The translations under genes and the position numbers were made by a program. DNA of 7,573 nucleotides. Source: an uncultured Oscillibacter sp. Its GTDB lineage: Bacteria > Bacillota > Clostridia > Oscillospirales > Oscillospiraceae. The notes below the pieces were generated by a model, which saw only the letters and a list, made by a program, of their open reading frames with translations, was not told the DNA's origin and did not search any database. Numbering within the stretch: the first letter of the stretch is position 1; each line of letters opens with the position of its first letter. The stretch is taken from assembly GCA_902490355.1 (NCBI GenBank), contig CABUDN010000119.1:1-7573 (forward strand). Direction: 5' to 3'. Below are positions 1-5,670 of the stretch, one piece after another.

Positions 1-2
1 AG

Positions 3-40
3 AACCGGCCGGTGGCGATCTGTCACCGGCCGGTTTTGGT
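3..40. terminator. Intrinsic terminator at the end of the sigma/anti-sigma operon
   Basis: A perfect 12-bp stem pairs 3-14 with 24-35 around a 9-nt loop. On the + strand it runs into TTTTGGTTT, so it can also stop a rightward gene lying off the left edge. For the leftward operon it begins one base past the anti-sigma stop codon, but the U-tract on that side lies outside the window, so strength in that direction cannot be judged. Confidence 0.75.
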
Positions 41-658
41 TTAGAGCAGCCCCTCCAGAGTTCGTGTGAAGGAGTCCAAATCGATGGGGGAGGAGAACCG
101 CAGGGAGCAGGTGTATCCGCCGTCAGACCAGACGGCCAGGGACCAGTCGGTCCCGCTGCCGCGAAGGGTGGCGGTGACTCCGTTAACGGCAATTTCCCGG
201 GAGGCGGGGTAGTCGGTATAATCTCCGGAAGGGTCTTCGTTCCCCGGAGTCATCCGGAAAGTCATGTCCTGGGTGTCGCCGGAGCAGCGGATCTGTGCGG
301 TGTTCCCGCTCAGAGCGGTGTATGCGGTCTGGGTGACAGGGAAGGGGACATCTTCCGGCTCCGGGACGGAAAAGCCCACCAGTTCACTCAGTTCCTCCGC
401 CGAGGAAGCGGATTGGATCTGTAATCCCCCACTGGAGACGGAGCCGGTTGGCGGCGTGGATGTCTGGCGGGGAAGCGCCAGGAAAATACCGGCAGTGAGC
501 ATGAGAGCCAGACACGCCGCAGGCAGCATGGCCCGCCAGACCGAGTGCCGGGGGGACCGGGAGACCTCCGTCCGCAGCCTCTGCCGGATGCGTTCCTGGG
601 CAGGAGCGCTCAGCGTGATGTGAGACATGATCTCGTTATAGGCCTTCTGATAGGTCAT
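41..658 (-). CDS. Membrane anti-sigma factor with C-terminal DUF4367-like domain
   Basis: Probable anti-sigma factor of the ECF sigma factor encoded just upstream. The 205 residues form a basic cytoplasmic segment (about 1-40), one transmembrane helix (about 43-62, AMLPAACLALMLTAGIFLAL) and an extracytoplasmic C-terminal domain (about 85-205). The end of that domain, with VNGVTATLRGSG, a W-x-D-GGYT block and a final helix, resembles DUF4367. No HxxxCxxC zinc motif is present, so it is not a ZAS-type anti-sigma factor. The ATG at 658 overlaps the sigma gene by 23 bp. AAGGAGG at 674-680 lies inside the sigma gene, 15 nt from the ATG, which is long; translation is therefore probably coupled to the sigma gene. 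The ATG at residue 11 is a weaker alternative with no clear ribosome site. The anti-sigma role rests on gene order and topology; the domain name rests on pattern recognition. Confidence 0.75.
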   Translation of the reverse strand: MTYQKAYNEIMSHITLSAPAQERIRQRLRTEVSRSPRHSVWRAMLPAACLALMLTAGIFLALPRQTSTPPTGSVSSGGLQIQSASSAEELSELVGFSVPEPEDVPFPVTQTAYTALSGNTAQIRCSGDTQDMTFRMTPGNEDPSGDYTDYPASREIAVNGVTATLRGSGTDWSLAVWSDGGYTCSLRFSSPIDLDSFTRTLEGLL

Positions 659-1229
659 AGTTGTCTTGAAGCACCTCCTTGAGCCGGATGCGCGCCCGAT
701 GGAGATCCGAACGGACGGTGGACTCCTTCCGGGAGAGAATCCGGGCGATCTGCGCGGTGGAATACTCCTCCTGATAGAACAGGTGCAGCACTTCCCGCCA
801 GCGTACCGGAAGAGCCGATACCGCCTCCCAGACGAAGGCCAGATCCGGCCGTTCCTGGGCGATGAGTGTTTCCTCCAGAGGATCTGTGCGGCGCAGGCGG
901 TTGTAACGCAGGCGGTTTTTGCTCAGATTGGCTGCCACGTGCAGCAGCCAGGCCTTTTCATGCTCCTGCGTCTCAAACTCCGGCGCGCTGCGCAGCAGGC
1001 GCACCAGGGTTTCCTGCAGGATGTCTTCCGCGTCCGACTGGTTGCGCAGATAGGAGTAGGCCAGACGGAGAACGGATTGCCCGTAGGTACAAAGAGCGTG
1101 TTCTGCCAGGGCCGCGGACCGCGCGGAGACGGGCGTTTCCCTGGCGGGAAGGAGCATCAAAATCCGGGTGTACAGATGCGCTGCCAGGCTCTGCGGCAGC
1201 GGCCGCGCCCCGGGGAGAAATTGGATCAA
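636..1229 (-). CDS. ECF-family RNA polymerase sigma factor (sigma-70 type)
   Basis: Alternative sigma factor that directs RNA polymerase to a small regulon. Region 2 (about 45-110) contains YGQSVLRLAYSYL followed by SDAEDILQETLVRLL, the usual ECF core-binding and -10 recognition signature. Region 4 (about 135-188) contains LPVRWREVLHLFY and the helix-turn-helix STAQIARILSRKESTVRSDL that reads the -35 element. The chosen start is a TTG at 1229, backed by a perfect AAGGAGG (1238-1244) 8 nt upstream. The first ATG, at residue 25 (1157), has no ribosome site. This leaves about 45 residues ahead of region 2, longer than the usual ECF N-terminus. The gene follows the stalk protein by 52 bp and overlaps the anti-sigma gene by 23 bp, the classic sigma/anti-sigma pairing. 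A likely target promoter is present upstream of the divergent lipoprotein. Confidence 0.92.
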   Translation of the reverse strand: MIQFLPGARPLPQSLAAHLYTRILMLLPARETPVSARSAALAEHALCTYGQSVLRLAYSYLRNQSDAEDILQETLVRLLRSAPEFETQEHEKAWLLHVAANLSKNRLRYNRLRRTDPLEETLIAQERPDLAFVWEAVSALPVRWREVLHLFYQEEYSTAQIARILSRKESTVRSDLHRARIRLKEVLQDNYDLSEGL

Positions 1230-1260
1230 CGCACAGCCCTCCTTGCTGCGCCGGAGAGCG

Positions 1261-1272
1261 GGAAGCGCTTCC
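1261..1272. repeat. 12-bp palindrome between the stalk and sigma genes
   Basis: A perfect palindrome, GGAAGCGCTTCC, lies in the 52-bp gap, 9 bp past the stalk-protein stop and 16 bp before the sigma ribosome site. On the leftward mRNA, GCCGG and CCGGC around it could form an alternative hairpin. No U-run follows, so it does not look like a terminator. It may adjust the ratio of the first gene to the sigma gene, but there is nothing more to support that. Confidence 0.3.
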
Positions 1273-1281
1273 GGCGGAATG

Positions 1282-2112
1282 TTACGCCACGGATTCCGCC
1301 ATCGCCGTCATCGCCTCAGGGGTGAGATCCGCGTTGGTGGTGATGGAAAAAGTATACCCGTCCCGGGTCCAAATGGCAACCCGGGCGCAGTCGCCATCTC
1401 CGCGCAGCTCCAGGGTGATGCCGTCGGCATCTACAGTCTGCGTCCATTCGTAGGCGGTGAAGTCGCCGCTGATATCGCTGCTGCCGGGTGCTTTGCGGAT
1501 GCGCAGTTCCTGATCGCCGCCCTGAACGATGACCTCGATCATGGCGTTTTCTGCCGCCCGGAAGCACATGGAGTCCATCCAGTTGGGAATACGGTCCGGC
1601 ATCTGCAGGGAAAAGCCGGCGACGGCTTCCGCCTGTGCCAGTGTGTCGTATTCTGTGAAAGGATTGGCCAGGGAGGTGCTGCCGGCAGAGGGGGCCTGAA
1701 TGGAGATGGTGCCGGAATCCGTTACCGTGACGGCGCCTTCGCCCAACAGAGCGTCAAAGAGGGCCACGGGGACGTATGTAACGCCGTTTGCCACGTACGG
1801 CGGGGCACCCAGGGAGAAGGGGGCGCTCATCCCCACCAGACCGTCCCTGCTGGTGGTGAGGGTATAGCGGTCTTGTCCGATTACCACCCGGGTATGCAGG
1901 GTGCCGTTGTCCACCAGGACTCCGCCGTCATCCCAGGTGACGGTAAAGCCCAGGGGCTCCGCCACGGCCCGCAGGGGAACCATGAGACAGGCGTTGACAC
2001 CGGTGGACTGCCCGTCTGCCTCCACGGGGAAGGTGCCGGTATAGGCACCGGCAGACGCACAGAGGACTCCTGTCAGGGCCAGGGCCATCAGCAGGGAACG
2101 AAACCATTTCAT
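1282..2112 (-). CDS. Secreted stalk-domain (copper amine oxidase N-like) protein with DUF4367-like domain
   Basis: A 276-residue exported protein, first gene of the sigma operon. A signal peptide (MKWFRSLLMALALTGVLCASAGA, residues 1-23) has an AxA-type cleavage site. Residues about 35-145 match the copper-amine-oxidase N-terminal 'stalk' domain: VPLRAVAEPLGFTVTWDD, a central VVIGQDRYT strand and NGVTYVPVALFDALLG. Despite the name, this domain is usually a cell-surface module without enzymatic activity. Residues about 155-276 resemble the C-terminal domain of the anti-sigma factor two genes downstream (GFSLQMPD, SGDFTAYEW, LRGDGD, IWTRDGYTFS). The ATG at 2112 was chosen because AAGGA (2121-2125) lies 8 nt away; the frame stays open to an ATG at 2169, but that would put a charged tail before the signal peptide. 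Its function is unknown; a role in sensing is inferred from the shared domain. Confidence 0.82.
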   Translation of the reverse strand: MKWFRSLLMALALTGVLCASAGAYTGTFPVEADGQSTGVNACLMVPLRAVAEPLGFTVTWDDGGVLVDNGTLHTRVVIGQDRYTLTTSRDGLVGMSAPFSLGAPPYVANGVTYVPVALFDALLGEGAVTVTDSGTISIQAPSAGSTSLANPFTEYDTLAQAEAVAGFSLQMPDRIPNWMDSMCFRAAENAMIEVIVQGGDQELRIRKAPGSSDISGDFTAYEWTQTVDADGITLELRGDGDCARVAIWTRDGYTFSITTNADLTPEAMTAMAESVA

Positions 2113-2123
2113 AAAAACCATCC

Positions 2124-2137
2124 TTTCAAATTTGAAA
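2124..2137. repeat. Perfect 14-bp AT-rich palindrome beside the stalk-gene ribosome site
   Basis: TTTCAAATTTGAAA is a perfect inverted repeat that overlaps the AAGGA ribosome site (2121-2125) of the leftward stalk gene. It could be a small operator or an mRNA hairpin that hides the ribosome site. Palindromes of this size also arise by chance in AT-rich leaders. Confidence 0.3.
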
Positions 2138-2147
2138 ACCTGAGGGA

Positions 2148-2166
2148 AAGCGGCGGATTGCCGCTT
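2148..2166. other. Leader hairpin of the leftward sigma operon
   Basis: AAGCGGC (2148-2154) pairs perfectly with GCCGCTT (2160-2166) around a 5-nt loop. It lies in the leader of the stalk gene, about 35 nt before its start codon. There is no U-run, so it is an mRNA leader structure or an operator rather than a terminator. Confidence 0.35.
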
Positions 2167-2175
2167 CATCTTCCA

Positions 2176-2202
2176 TACACCTGGTGGCGAGGATTTGTTG
2201 CA
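2176..2202 (-). promoter_or_regulatory. Weak candidate ECF promoter for the leftward sigma operon
   Basis: On the - strand, TGCAAC (2202-2197) is followed after 16 nt by GTGTA (2180-2176). The spacing and the AAC core of the -35 fit an ECF promoter, but the -10 is a poor match to CGTC/CGTA. If real, it would give positive autoregulation of the operon from about 60 nt upstream of the stalk gene. No good sigma-A promoter was seen in this gap as an alternative. Confidence 0.3.
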
Positions 2203-2227
2203 GGCGCGAAAAAACTTTTTTTCAGGC

Positions 2228-2255
2228 GGAACTTTTTCCAGTCTCCCCCGTCTAA
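2228..2255 (+). promoter_or_regulatory. ECF-type promoter of the divergent lipoprotein gene
   Basis: GGAAC (2228-2232), a 16-nt spacer and CGTC (2249-2252) followed by TAA reproduce the classic ECF promoter layout exactly. Transcription would begin near 2260, giving a leader of about 40 nt before the ATG at 2299. The sigma gene lies in the adjacent divergent operon, so this is its most obvious target. The motif is seen directly; its recognition by this particular sigma factor is inferred. Confidence 0.7.
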
Positions 2256-2298
2256 TTCCACAAACAGCCGGGGGGATCCGGCCAAGAGGAGGAACACC

Positions 2299-3252
2299 AT
2301 GAAAAAGTTATTTGCCCTGCTGACGGCGCTGGCCTTGATGCTGAGTCTGGCGTCCTGCGGCGGTCAGAAGTCTGATCCGGAGAATGATGCGGAGAACATC
2401 CAAAATGAACAGACCGACTCCACCGAACAGGAGGACACCGCGCCCGAGGAGACGACCCCGGAAGAGGGCGCTCCGGAGGAGACGGAACCGGAAACGGATG
2501 GAGAGCAGATGCCGGAGGAACAGCCCGATGAGCAGCAGCCCGCTCCGGAAGAGGAGACGCCGCAGGCGCAGGAGGGGATCACGCTCAGCCGGACCGATTT
2601 CACTCTGTTCACACAGGGCAGCACCTATCGCCTCAAGGTCACCGGCGCGAAGGATTCGCCTGTGTTTGCCAGCAGCAATCCTGCTGTGGCCACCGTGGCG
2701 GAGGACGGCACGGTGACGGCCGTGGCGCCGGGTACTTCTCAGATCACGGTTACCGCCGGGGATCACACCGCCACTTGCGTTGTGCGCTGCCGCTGGGAGA
2801 ACCCCGCCGCCGAGAAGCCGGAGCAAAAGCCGGAGAAGCCCACTGATAATACTTCCAGCAATTCCGTGGATCTGCAGGCTTTTTATGACGACATGACCAG
2901 CACCTATGAGTTCCAGGCGCTCCAGGCTTTCAGCGGAGAGATCCTGGACAGCTACTATCCTGGAATGAGTGATGTGGACACCAAGCAGTGTCTGATCATG
3001 GGCACCATGATGAGCATGAATAACGGCGAGTTCTGCCTGGTGGAGGTGTCCAACAGCAGCGATGTGGAGACGGTCAAGTCGATTCTCCAGAGCCGGGTGG
3101 ACTATATGGCGGAGAGCGGTGCCTGGTATCCCGGTCCTACGGAGCTGTGGACCAACAGCAGCCGGGTGGTTTCCAACGGAAACTATGTGATGATGGTGGT
3201 GCATGAAAACTGCGACGACATTGTCGACGCGTTCAACGAATATTGCGGCTGA
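2299..3252 (+). CDS. Lipoprotein with acidic linker, Big_2-like Ig domain and DUF4358 domain
   Basis: A 317-residue surface lipoprotein. A lipoprotein signal (MKKLFALLTALALMLSLASC) has a lipobox with Cys20 as the lipid-modified residue. Residues about 24-92 form a Glu/Pro/Asp/Gln-rich, probably unfolded spacer. Residues about 93-164 form a Big_2-like Ig fold (FASSNPAVATVAEDGTVTAV, then APGTSQITVTAG), ending with Cys160 and Cys164. A second Pro/Lys/Glu linker leads to residues 190-317, which resemble DUF4358 (SYYPGM, CLVEVSNSSDVETVKSILQ, NYVMMVVHENCDDIVDAF). The ATG at 2299 has AGGAGG (2287-2292) 6 nt upstream; the open frame extends far further left, but only as antisense to the stalk and sigma genes. 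The layout suggests a membrane-anchored domain held away from the cell by a charged stalk. The ligand is unknown. Control by the neighbouring ECF sigma factor is likely from its promoter. Confidence 0.88.
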   Translation: MKKLFALLTALALMLSLASCGGQKSDPENDAENIQNEQTDSTEQEDTAPEETTPEEGAPEETEPETDGEQMPEEQPDEQQPAPEEETPQAQEGITLSRTDFTLFTQGSTYRLKVTGAKDSPVFASSNPAVATVAEDGTVTAVAPGTSQITVTAGDHTATCVVRCRWENPAAEKPEQKPEKPTDNTSSNSVDLQAFYDDMTSTYEFQALQAFSGEILDSYYPGMSDVDTKQCLIMGTMMSMNNGEFCLVEVSNSSDVETVKSILQSRVDYMAESGAWYPGPTELWTNSSRVVSNGNYVMMVVHENCDDIVDAFNEYCG

Positions 3253-3262
3253 GCAAAAACTG

Positions 3263-3314
3263 AAAAAACACCGCGCCGTGGATGTCCGATTGTTCGGCAC
3301 CTGCGGCGCGGTGT
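3263..3314. terminator. Bidirectional terminator between the lipoprotein and Dus genes
   Basis: An 11-bp perfect stem pairs 3268-3278 with 3304-3314 around a 25-nt loop. In the leftward direction the stem is followed by TTTTTTCAGTTTTT, a strong intrinsic terminator for the Dus operon. In the rightward direction the tail is only TAATATTCTT, so termination of the lipoprotein transcript is probably weaker. Confidence 0.85.
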
Positions 3315-3322
3315 AATATTCT

Positions 3323-4288
3323 TCAAATGAGCGCGCCTTCGCTGTGATCCCGCAGGGGAAGCTGAGCAAAGATGGCGGCTTCCAGGGCCTCGTAGGCCGC
3401 AGGACCGCGGGACCGGCGCAGCTGCTTGTCCAGCTTTTCGCCGCCTTCAAACAGGTGGATGAGATAGAACCAGACTTCCTTCATCCGCTGGGAGGCTGTG
3501 GCAGCCTGCCCGTAGAAGTCCTGGTAAGATTGATAGAGTTCCCTGGTAAAGGCCATGAGCTCTTCCCGGGTGGCAGGAGCGCCGCCGCGAAGCTTGCGCA
3601 GCAGAGCGGGATCCGCCACTGCGCCCCGGCCGATCATGAGAGCATTCAGATCCGGGATCTCGCGGCGCAGGGATTCCACCTCTTCCACGGTTCGCAGATC
3701 TCCGTTGTAGCACACCGGGTTGCGGCTTTGGCAAAGGGCCTCATAGAATACATCCCGGTGCACGGGACCCCGGTATTTTTCCTTTTGCACCCGCGGATGG
3801 ATGGTCAGACAGGCAATGGGGTAGCGATTGTAGATCTCCATCAGCCGGGAGAATTCCGCCGGGTCCTGGATTCCCAGCCGGGTTTTGACCGATACCGGCA
3901 GATGAACGTGGGAAAATACTTCGTCAAAAAAGCGGTCCAGCCCGTCGGGATCTGCCAGAAATCCGGAGCCCTTGCCCTTGGCGGTGACGGTGCCGGAGGG
4001 ACAGCCCAGGTTCAGATTGACCTCTTGGTAGCCCATCTGTTCCACCAATTCCGCTGCCCAGAGAAAGTCCGGTGCCCGACGGGTCATCACCTGGGGCACC
4101 AGGGGCAATCCGTCGTTGGCCTCCGGGTCCAGCTCCCGCCGGTCTCGCTGGGTGAGAATGTGCTGGTCGGTAGGGGAAAAGAAGGGAATGAAATACCGGT
4201 CCGCACCGCCGAAGTGCCGGTGCCATACCCGCCGGAAAACCACCTTGGTGATGCCGTCCAGGGGGGCGAAATCCAGACGCGGCATCAT
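3323..4288 (-). CDS. tRNA-dihydrouridine synthase family protein
   Basis: FMN-dependent enzyme that reduces specific uridines in tRNA to dihydrouridine using NADPH. The 321-residue protein carries the family marks of a TIM-barrel Dus: APLDGITKVVFRR near the N-terminus (FMN site), VNLNLGCPSGTVTAKGKGSG with the probable catalytic Cys96, VKTRLG (Lys135, Arg137), TIHPR with His164, YNGDL (Asn195) and MIGRGA (phosphate-binding loop, 218-223), then the helical C-terminal tRNA-binding domain. HPR replaces the more usual HGR, so it is somewhat divergent and no DusA/B/C subtype is assigned. The ATG at 4288 was chosen because it overlaps the upstream stop codon as ATGA, a typical coupled start; an in-frame GTG at 4306 has no good ribosome site. 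It is the last gene before the terminator at 3263-3314. Confidence 0.9.
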   Translation of the reverse strand: MMPRLDFAPLDGITKVVFRRVWHRHFGGADRYFIPFFSPTDQHILTQRDRRELDPEANDGLPLVPQVMTRRAPDFLWAAELVEQMGYQEVNLNLGCPSGTVTAKGKGSGFLADPDGLDRFFDEVFSHVHLPVSVKTRLGIQDPAEFSRLMEIYNRYPIACLTIHPRVQKEKYRGPVHRDVFYEALCQSRNPVCYNGDLRTVEEVESLRREIPDLNALMIGRGAVADPALLRKLRGGAPATREELMAFTRELYQSYQDFYGQAATASQRMKEVWFYLIHLFEGGEKLDKQLRRSRGPAAYEALEAAIFAQLPLRDHSEGALI

Positions 4289-4635
4289 AAAAGGGCCTGC
4301 TCCCACTCTGCCTGGCGGAATCCCACCAGGACGGTGGACTCTCCCACCAGAAGAGGACGGCGGACCAGCATGCCGTCGCTGGCGAGCAGTTCCAGCTGAG
4401 CGTCTTCATCCATGGTCGGAAGCTTGTCTTTGAGCTCCAGGGACTTATAGAGAAGTCCGCTGGTGTTGAAAAACCGCCGCAGAGGCAGGCCGGAACGGGC
4501 CTGCCAGCCCCGCAGTTCCTCTGCCGAGGGTCGGTCGGTTTTAATGTCGCGCAGGGTATAGGCAATGCCGTGGGCATCCAGCCAGTCCTGAGCCTTGCGG
4601 CAGGTGGAGCATTTGGGGTAGCAAATGAACAGCAT
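4285..4635 (-). CDS. ArsC/Spx/YffB-family thioredoxin-fold protein
   Basis: Small 116-residue protein of the arsenate reductase-like family. The N-terminus has the CxxC of this fold: YPKCSTCRKAQDWL, with Cys9 and Cys12. The conserved late motif is present as LVRRPLLV (Arg92-Arg93-Pro94), followed by VGFRQAEWEQAL. The length matches YffB/ArsC-like proteins and is shorter than typical Spx (about 130 residues). Family members either reduce arsenate with glutathione or thioredoxin, or bind the RNA polymerase alpha subunit as redox switches (Spx, MgsR); the sequence does not settle which. No arsenic-resistance genes are nearby, and the neighbours are greA and a tRNA-modifying enzyme, so a true arsenate reductase is less likely. 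AAGGAGG (4644-4650) lies 8 nt before the ATG. The stop overlaps the start of the Dus gene. Confidence 0.85.
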   Translation of the reverse strand: MLFICYPKCSTCRKAQDWLDAHGIAYTLRDIKTDRPSAEELRGWQARSGLPLRRFFNTSGLLYKSLELKDKLPTMDEDAQLELLASDGMLVRRPLLVGESTVLVGFRQAEWEQALL

Positions 4636-4651
4636 CGTGAAAACCTCCTTG

Positions 4652-4669
4652 GCCGGCGAGTGTGCCGGC
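4652..4669. other. Hairpin just upstream of the ArsC-like gene's ribosome site
   Basis: GCCGGC at 4652-4657 pairs with GCCGGC at 4664-4669 around a 6-nt loop, within the 47-bp gap between greA and the ArsC-like gene. It stops 1 nt before AAGGAGG and has no U-run. It could stabilise or process the mRNA, or affect ribosome access. Confidence 0.4.
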
Positions 4670-4682
4670 TGTATCGTGGGTG

Positions 4683-5189
4683 TCAGTATGCGCTGATATC
4701 CAAAGACGCGTCATCCTCGCCTTTTTCAATGGATCGGATTTCCATAAAGTAATGGGTGTCGGGACCGACATCCACCCGCACCCGGTCTCCGGCCCGGTGG
4801 CCCATCAGGGCTTTGCCTACGGGAGATTCCTTGCTGATAAGGCCCTTGAGGGCATCCTGACGCAGCGTCGTGACAATCCGCAGCACCATCTCTTTGTTTA
4901 CCATCTCGTTGAACACCGTGACCTTATCAAACAGTCCCACAGTGTTCTCCTGGGTTTGGGGCACCTGAATCACCTTGGCGGTGCGGATCATCCGCTCCAG
5001 ATAGCGGATCCGGCTTTCGTTGCGATTTTTCGCCTGTTTCGCGCATTTATATTCAAAGTTTTCGCTCAGGTCGCCGAAGGCCCGGGCGGTCTGGACTTCT
5101 TCAATGAGCTGAGGGCGCAGGACCCGTACCCGATGGTCTATTTCGGCCTGCATTTTCTGAATGTCCACTTCCGTCAATTCGTCGTACAT
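4683..5189 (-). CDS. greA: Transcription elongation factor GreA
   Basis: Rescues backtracked RNA polymerase by inserting its coiled coil into the secondary channel and stimulating cleavage of the transcript 3' end. The 168-residue protein has the N-terminal coiled coil (about 5-75) with the signature ARAFGDLSENFEY; the acidic tip residues Asp40 and Glu43 are intact. The C-terminal FKBP-like domain (about 85-168) contains LISKESPVGKALMGHRAGD, the usual GreA block. The ATG at 5189 was chosen because GGAGG (5199-5203) lies 9 nt upstream and the family N-terminus (YDELTEVDIQKMQAEI) begins there; the open frame continues to 5273 without family resemblance. It is the first gene of a three-gene leftward operon, 47 bp before the ArsC-like gene. 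Slightly longer than the usual 158 or so residues, with an acidic tail. Confidence 0.93.
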   Translation of the reverse strand: MYDELTEVDIQKMQAEIDHRVRVLRPQLIEEVQTARAFGDLSENFEYKCAKQAKNRNESRIRYLERMIRTAKVIQVPQTQENTVGLFDKVTVFNEMVNKEMVLRIVTTLRQDALKGLISKESPVGKALMGHRAGDRVRVDVGPDTHYFMEIRSIEKGEDDASLDISAY

Positions 5190-5244
5190 GCACTCGTTCC
5201 TCCGATCTGATTTACTGGGGCGGCATTGGCCGGGCCACGGCAGA

Positions 5245-5273
5245 AGCATACCACGCATGGCCTGTAAACGCAA
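5245..5273 (-). promoter_or_regulatory. Sigma-A promoter of the greA operon
   Basis: On the - strand, TTGCGT (5273-5268) is followed after 17 nt by TATGCT (5250-5245), with an extended -10 TG one base ahead of it. Transcription would begin near 5238 and give a leader of about 50 nt before the greA ATG. Confidence 0.7.
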
Positions 5274-5284
5274 GAGGAAGCGGT

Positions 5285-5298
5285 TTGATCCGGATCAA
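5285..5298. promoter_or_regulatory. Perfect 14-bp palindrome upstream of the greA promoter
   Basis: TTGATCCGGATCAA is a perfect inverted repeat centred about 20 bp upstream of the greA -35 hexamer. That location suits an activator or repressor site, but no regulator is encoded nearby and the match could be chance. Confidence 0.3.
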
Positions 5299-5459
5299 TG
5301 GGAGCCTGCGGGGCCCTTGGATTCTCTCTAAAACAGGAAACGGGAATCACTCGGACAGGCACCGTCCGCCGGAGAAAAACGGGACAATCATCGTCGCCGT
5401 TGACGTTTGTTTATTGGAGATGGTGGATGGCTTGGATGCCGCTTTTTGTGTGTAAGCAT

Positions 5460-5670
5460 AAAAAACGCGGCCGCAAAGCGGACTTTGCGACTAGGTGAAA
5501 CGGGTGAACAGTTTTGAGGACATACAGGGCCGGGGCCCCACACAGTGGGGCGGTGCCTGTGCGCCGTACAAGCGTTTTGGGCCGATGGCCCAAAACCTTG
5601 GCGGAGGGCGAATTCATTTCGCCCGAGCATTGTAATCAAAAGAGTGGAGCCGCCCTCCGGGCGGCGAAAC
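5460..5670. other. Multi-hairpin non-coding element
   Basis: No convincing gene occupies 5274-5783; the left part (5299-5459) shows nothing clear beyond a 5-bp hairpin (5352-5368). From 5460 five perfect hairpins follow: 5472-5478/5483-5489 (7 bp), 5535-5540/5546-5551 (6 bp, with ACAGG/CCTGT flanks at 5524-5528 and 5556-5560), 5574-5583/5587-5596 (10 bp, 3-nt loop), 5606-5612/5618-5624 (7 bp) and 5649-5655/5659-5665 (7 bp, 3-nt loop). Read leftward, the last hairpin precedes a T6 run at 5465-5460, while the right edge abuts the 40-bp palindrome. This fits a structured RNA or a repeated intergenic element; which strand, if any, is transcribed is unknown. Short open frames here are Arg/Pro/Ser-rich and match no recognised family. 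Confidence 0.5.

Noticed and set aside
1168..2298. Long + strand open frame leading into the lipoprotein gene
   Set aside because: It is antisense to the stalk and sigma genes and matches nothing; the lipoprotein signal peptide with its own AGGAGG begins at 2299.
2364..2624. A Ser/Gly/Cys-rich - strand open frame
   Set aside because: Its repetitive look is only the reverse complement of the Glu/Pro-rich lipoprotein linker codons.
2308..3450. A 380-residue - strand open frame opposite the lipoprotein and the Dus gene end
   Set aside because: Its composition (Leu/Arg/His-rich) is the complement of the acidic linker, it crosses the terminator at 3263-3314 and it has no recognisable domain.
4289..4306. 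GTG at 4306 as the start of the Dus gene
   Set aside because: It has no good ribosome site; the ATG at 4288 forms a coupled ATGA overlap with the upstream stop and begins just before the family N-terminus.
3344..4399. A 351-residue + strand open frame
   Set aside because: It is antisense to the Dus gene, which has clear catalytic motifs; long antisense frames are expected in GC-rich coding DNA.
5298..5498. A 66-residue + strand open frame in the greA upstream region
   Set aside because: There is no ribosome site, family resemblance or promoter; it is treated as non-coding.
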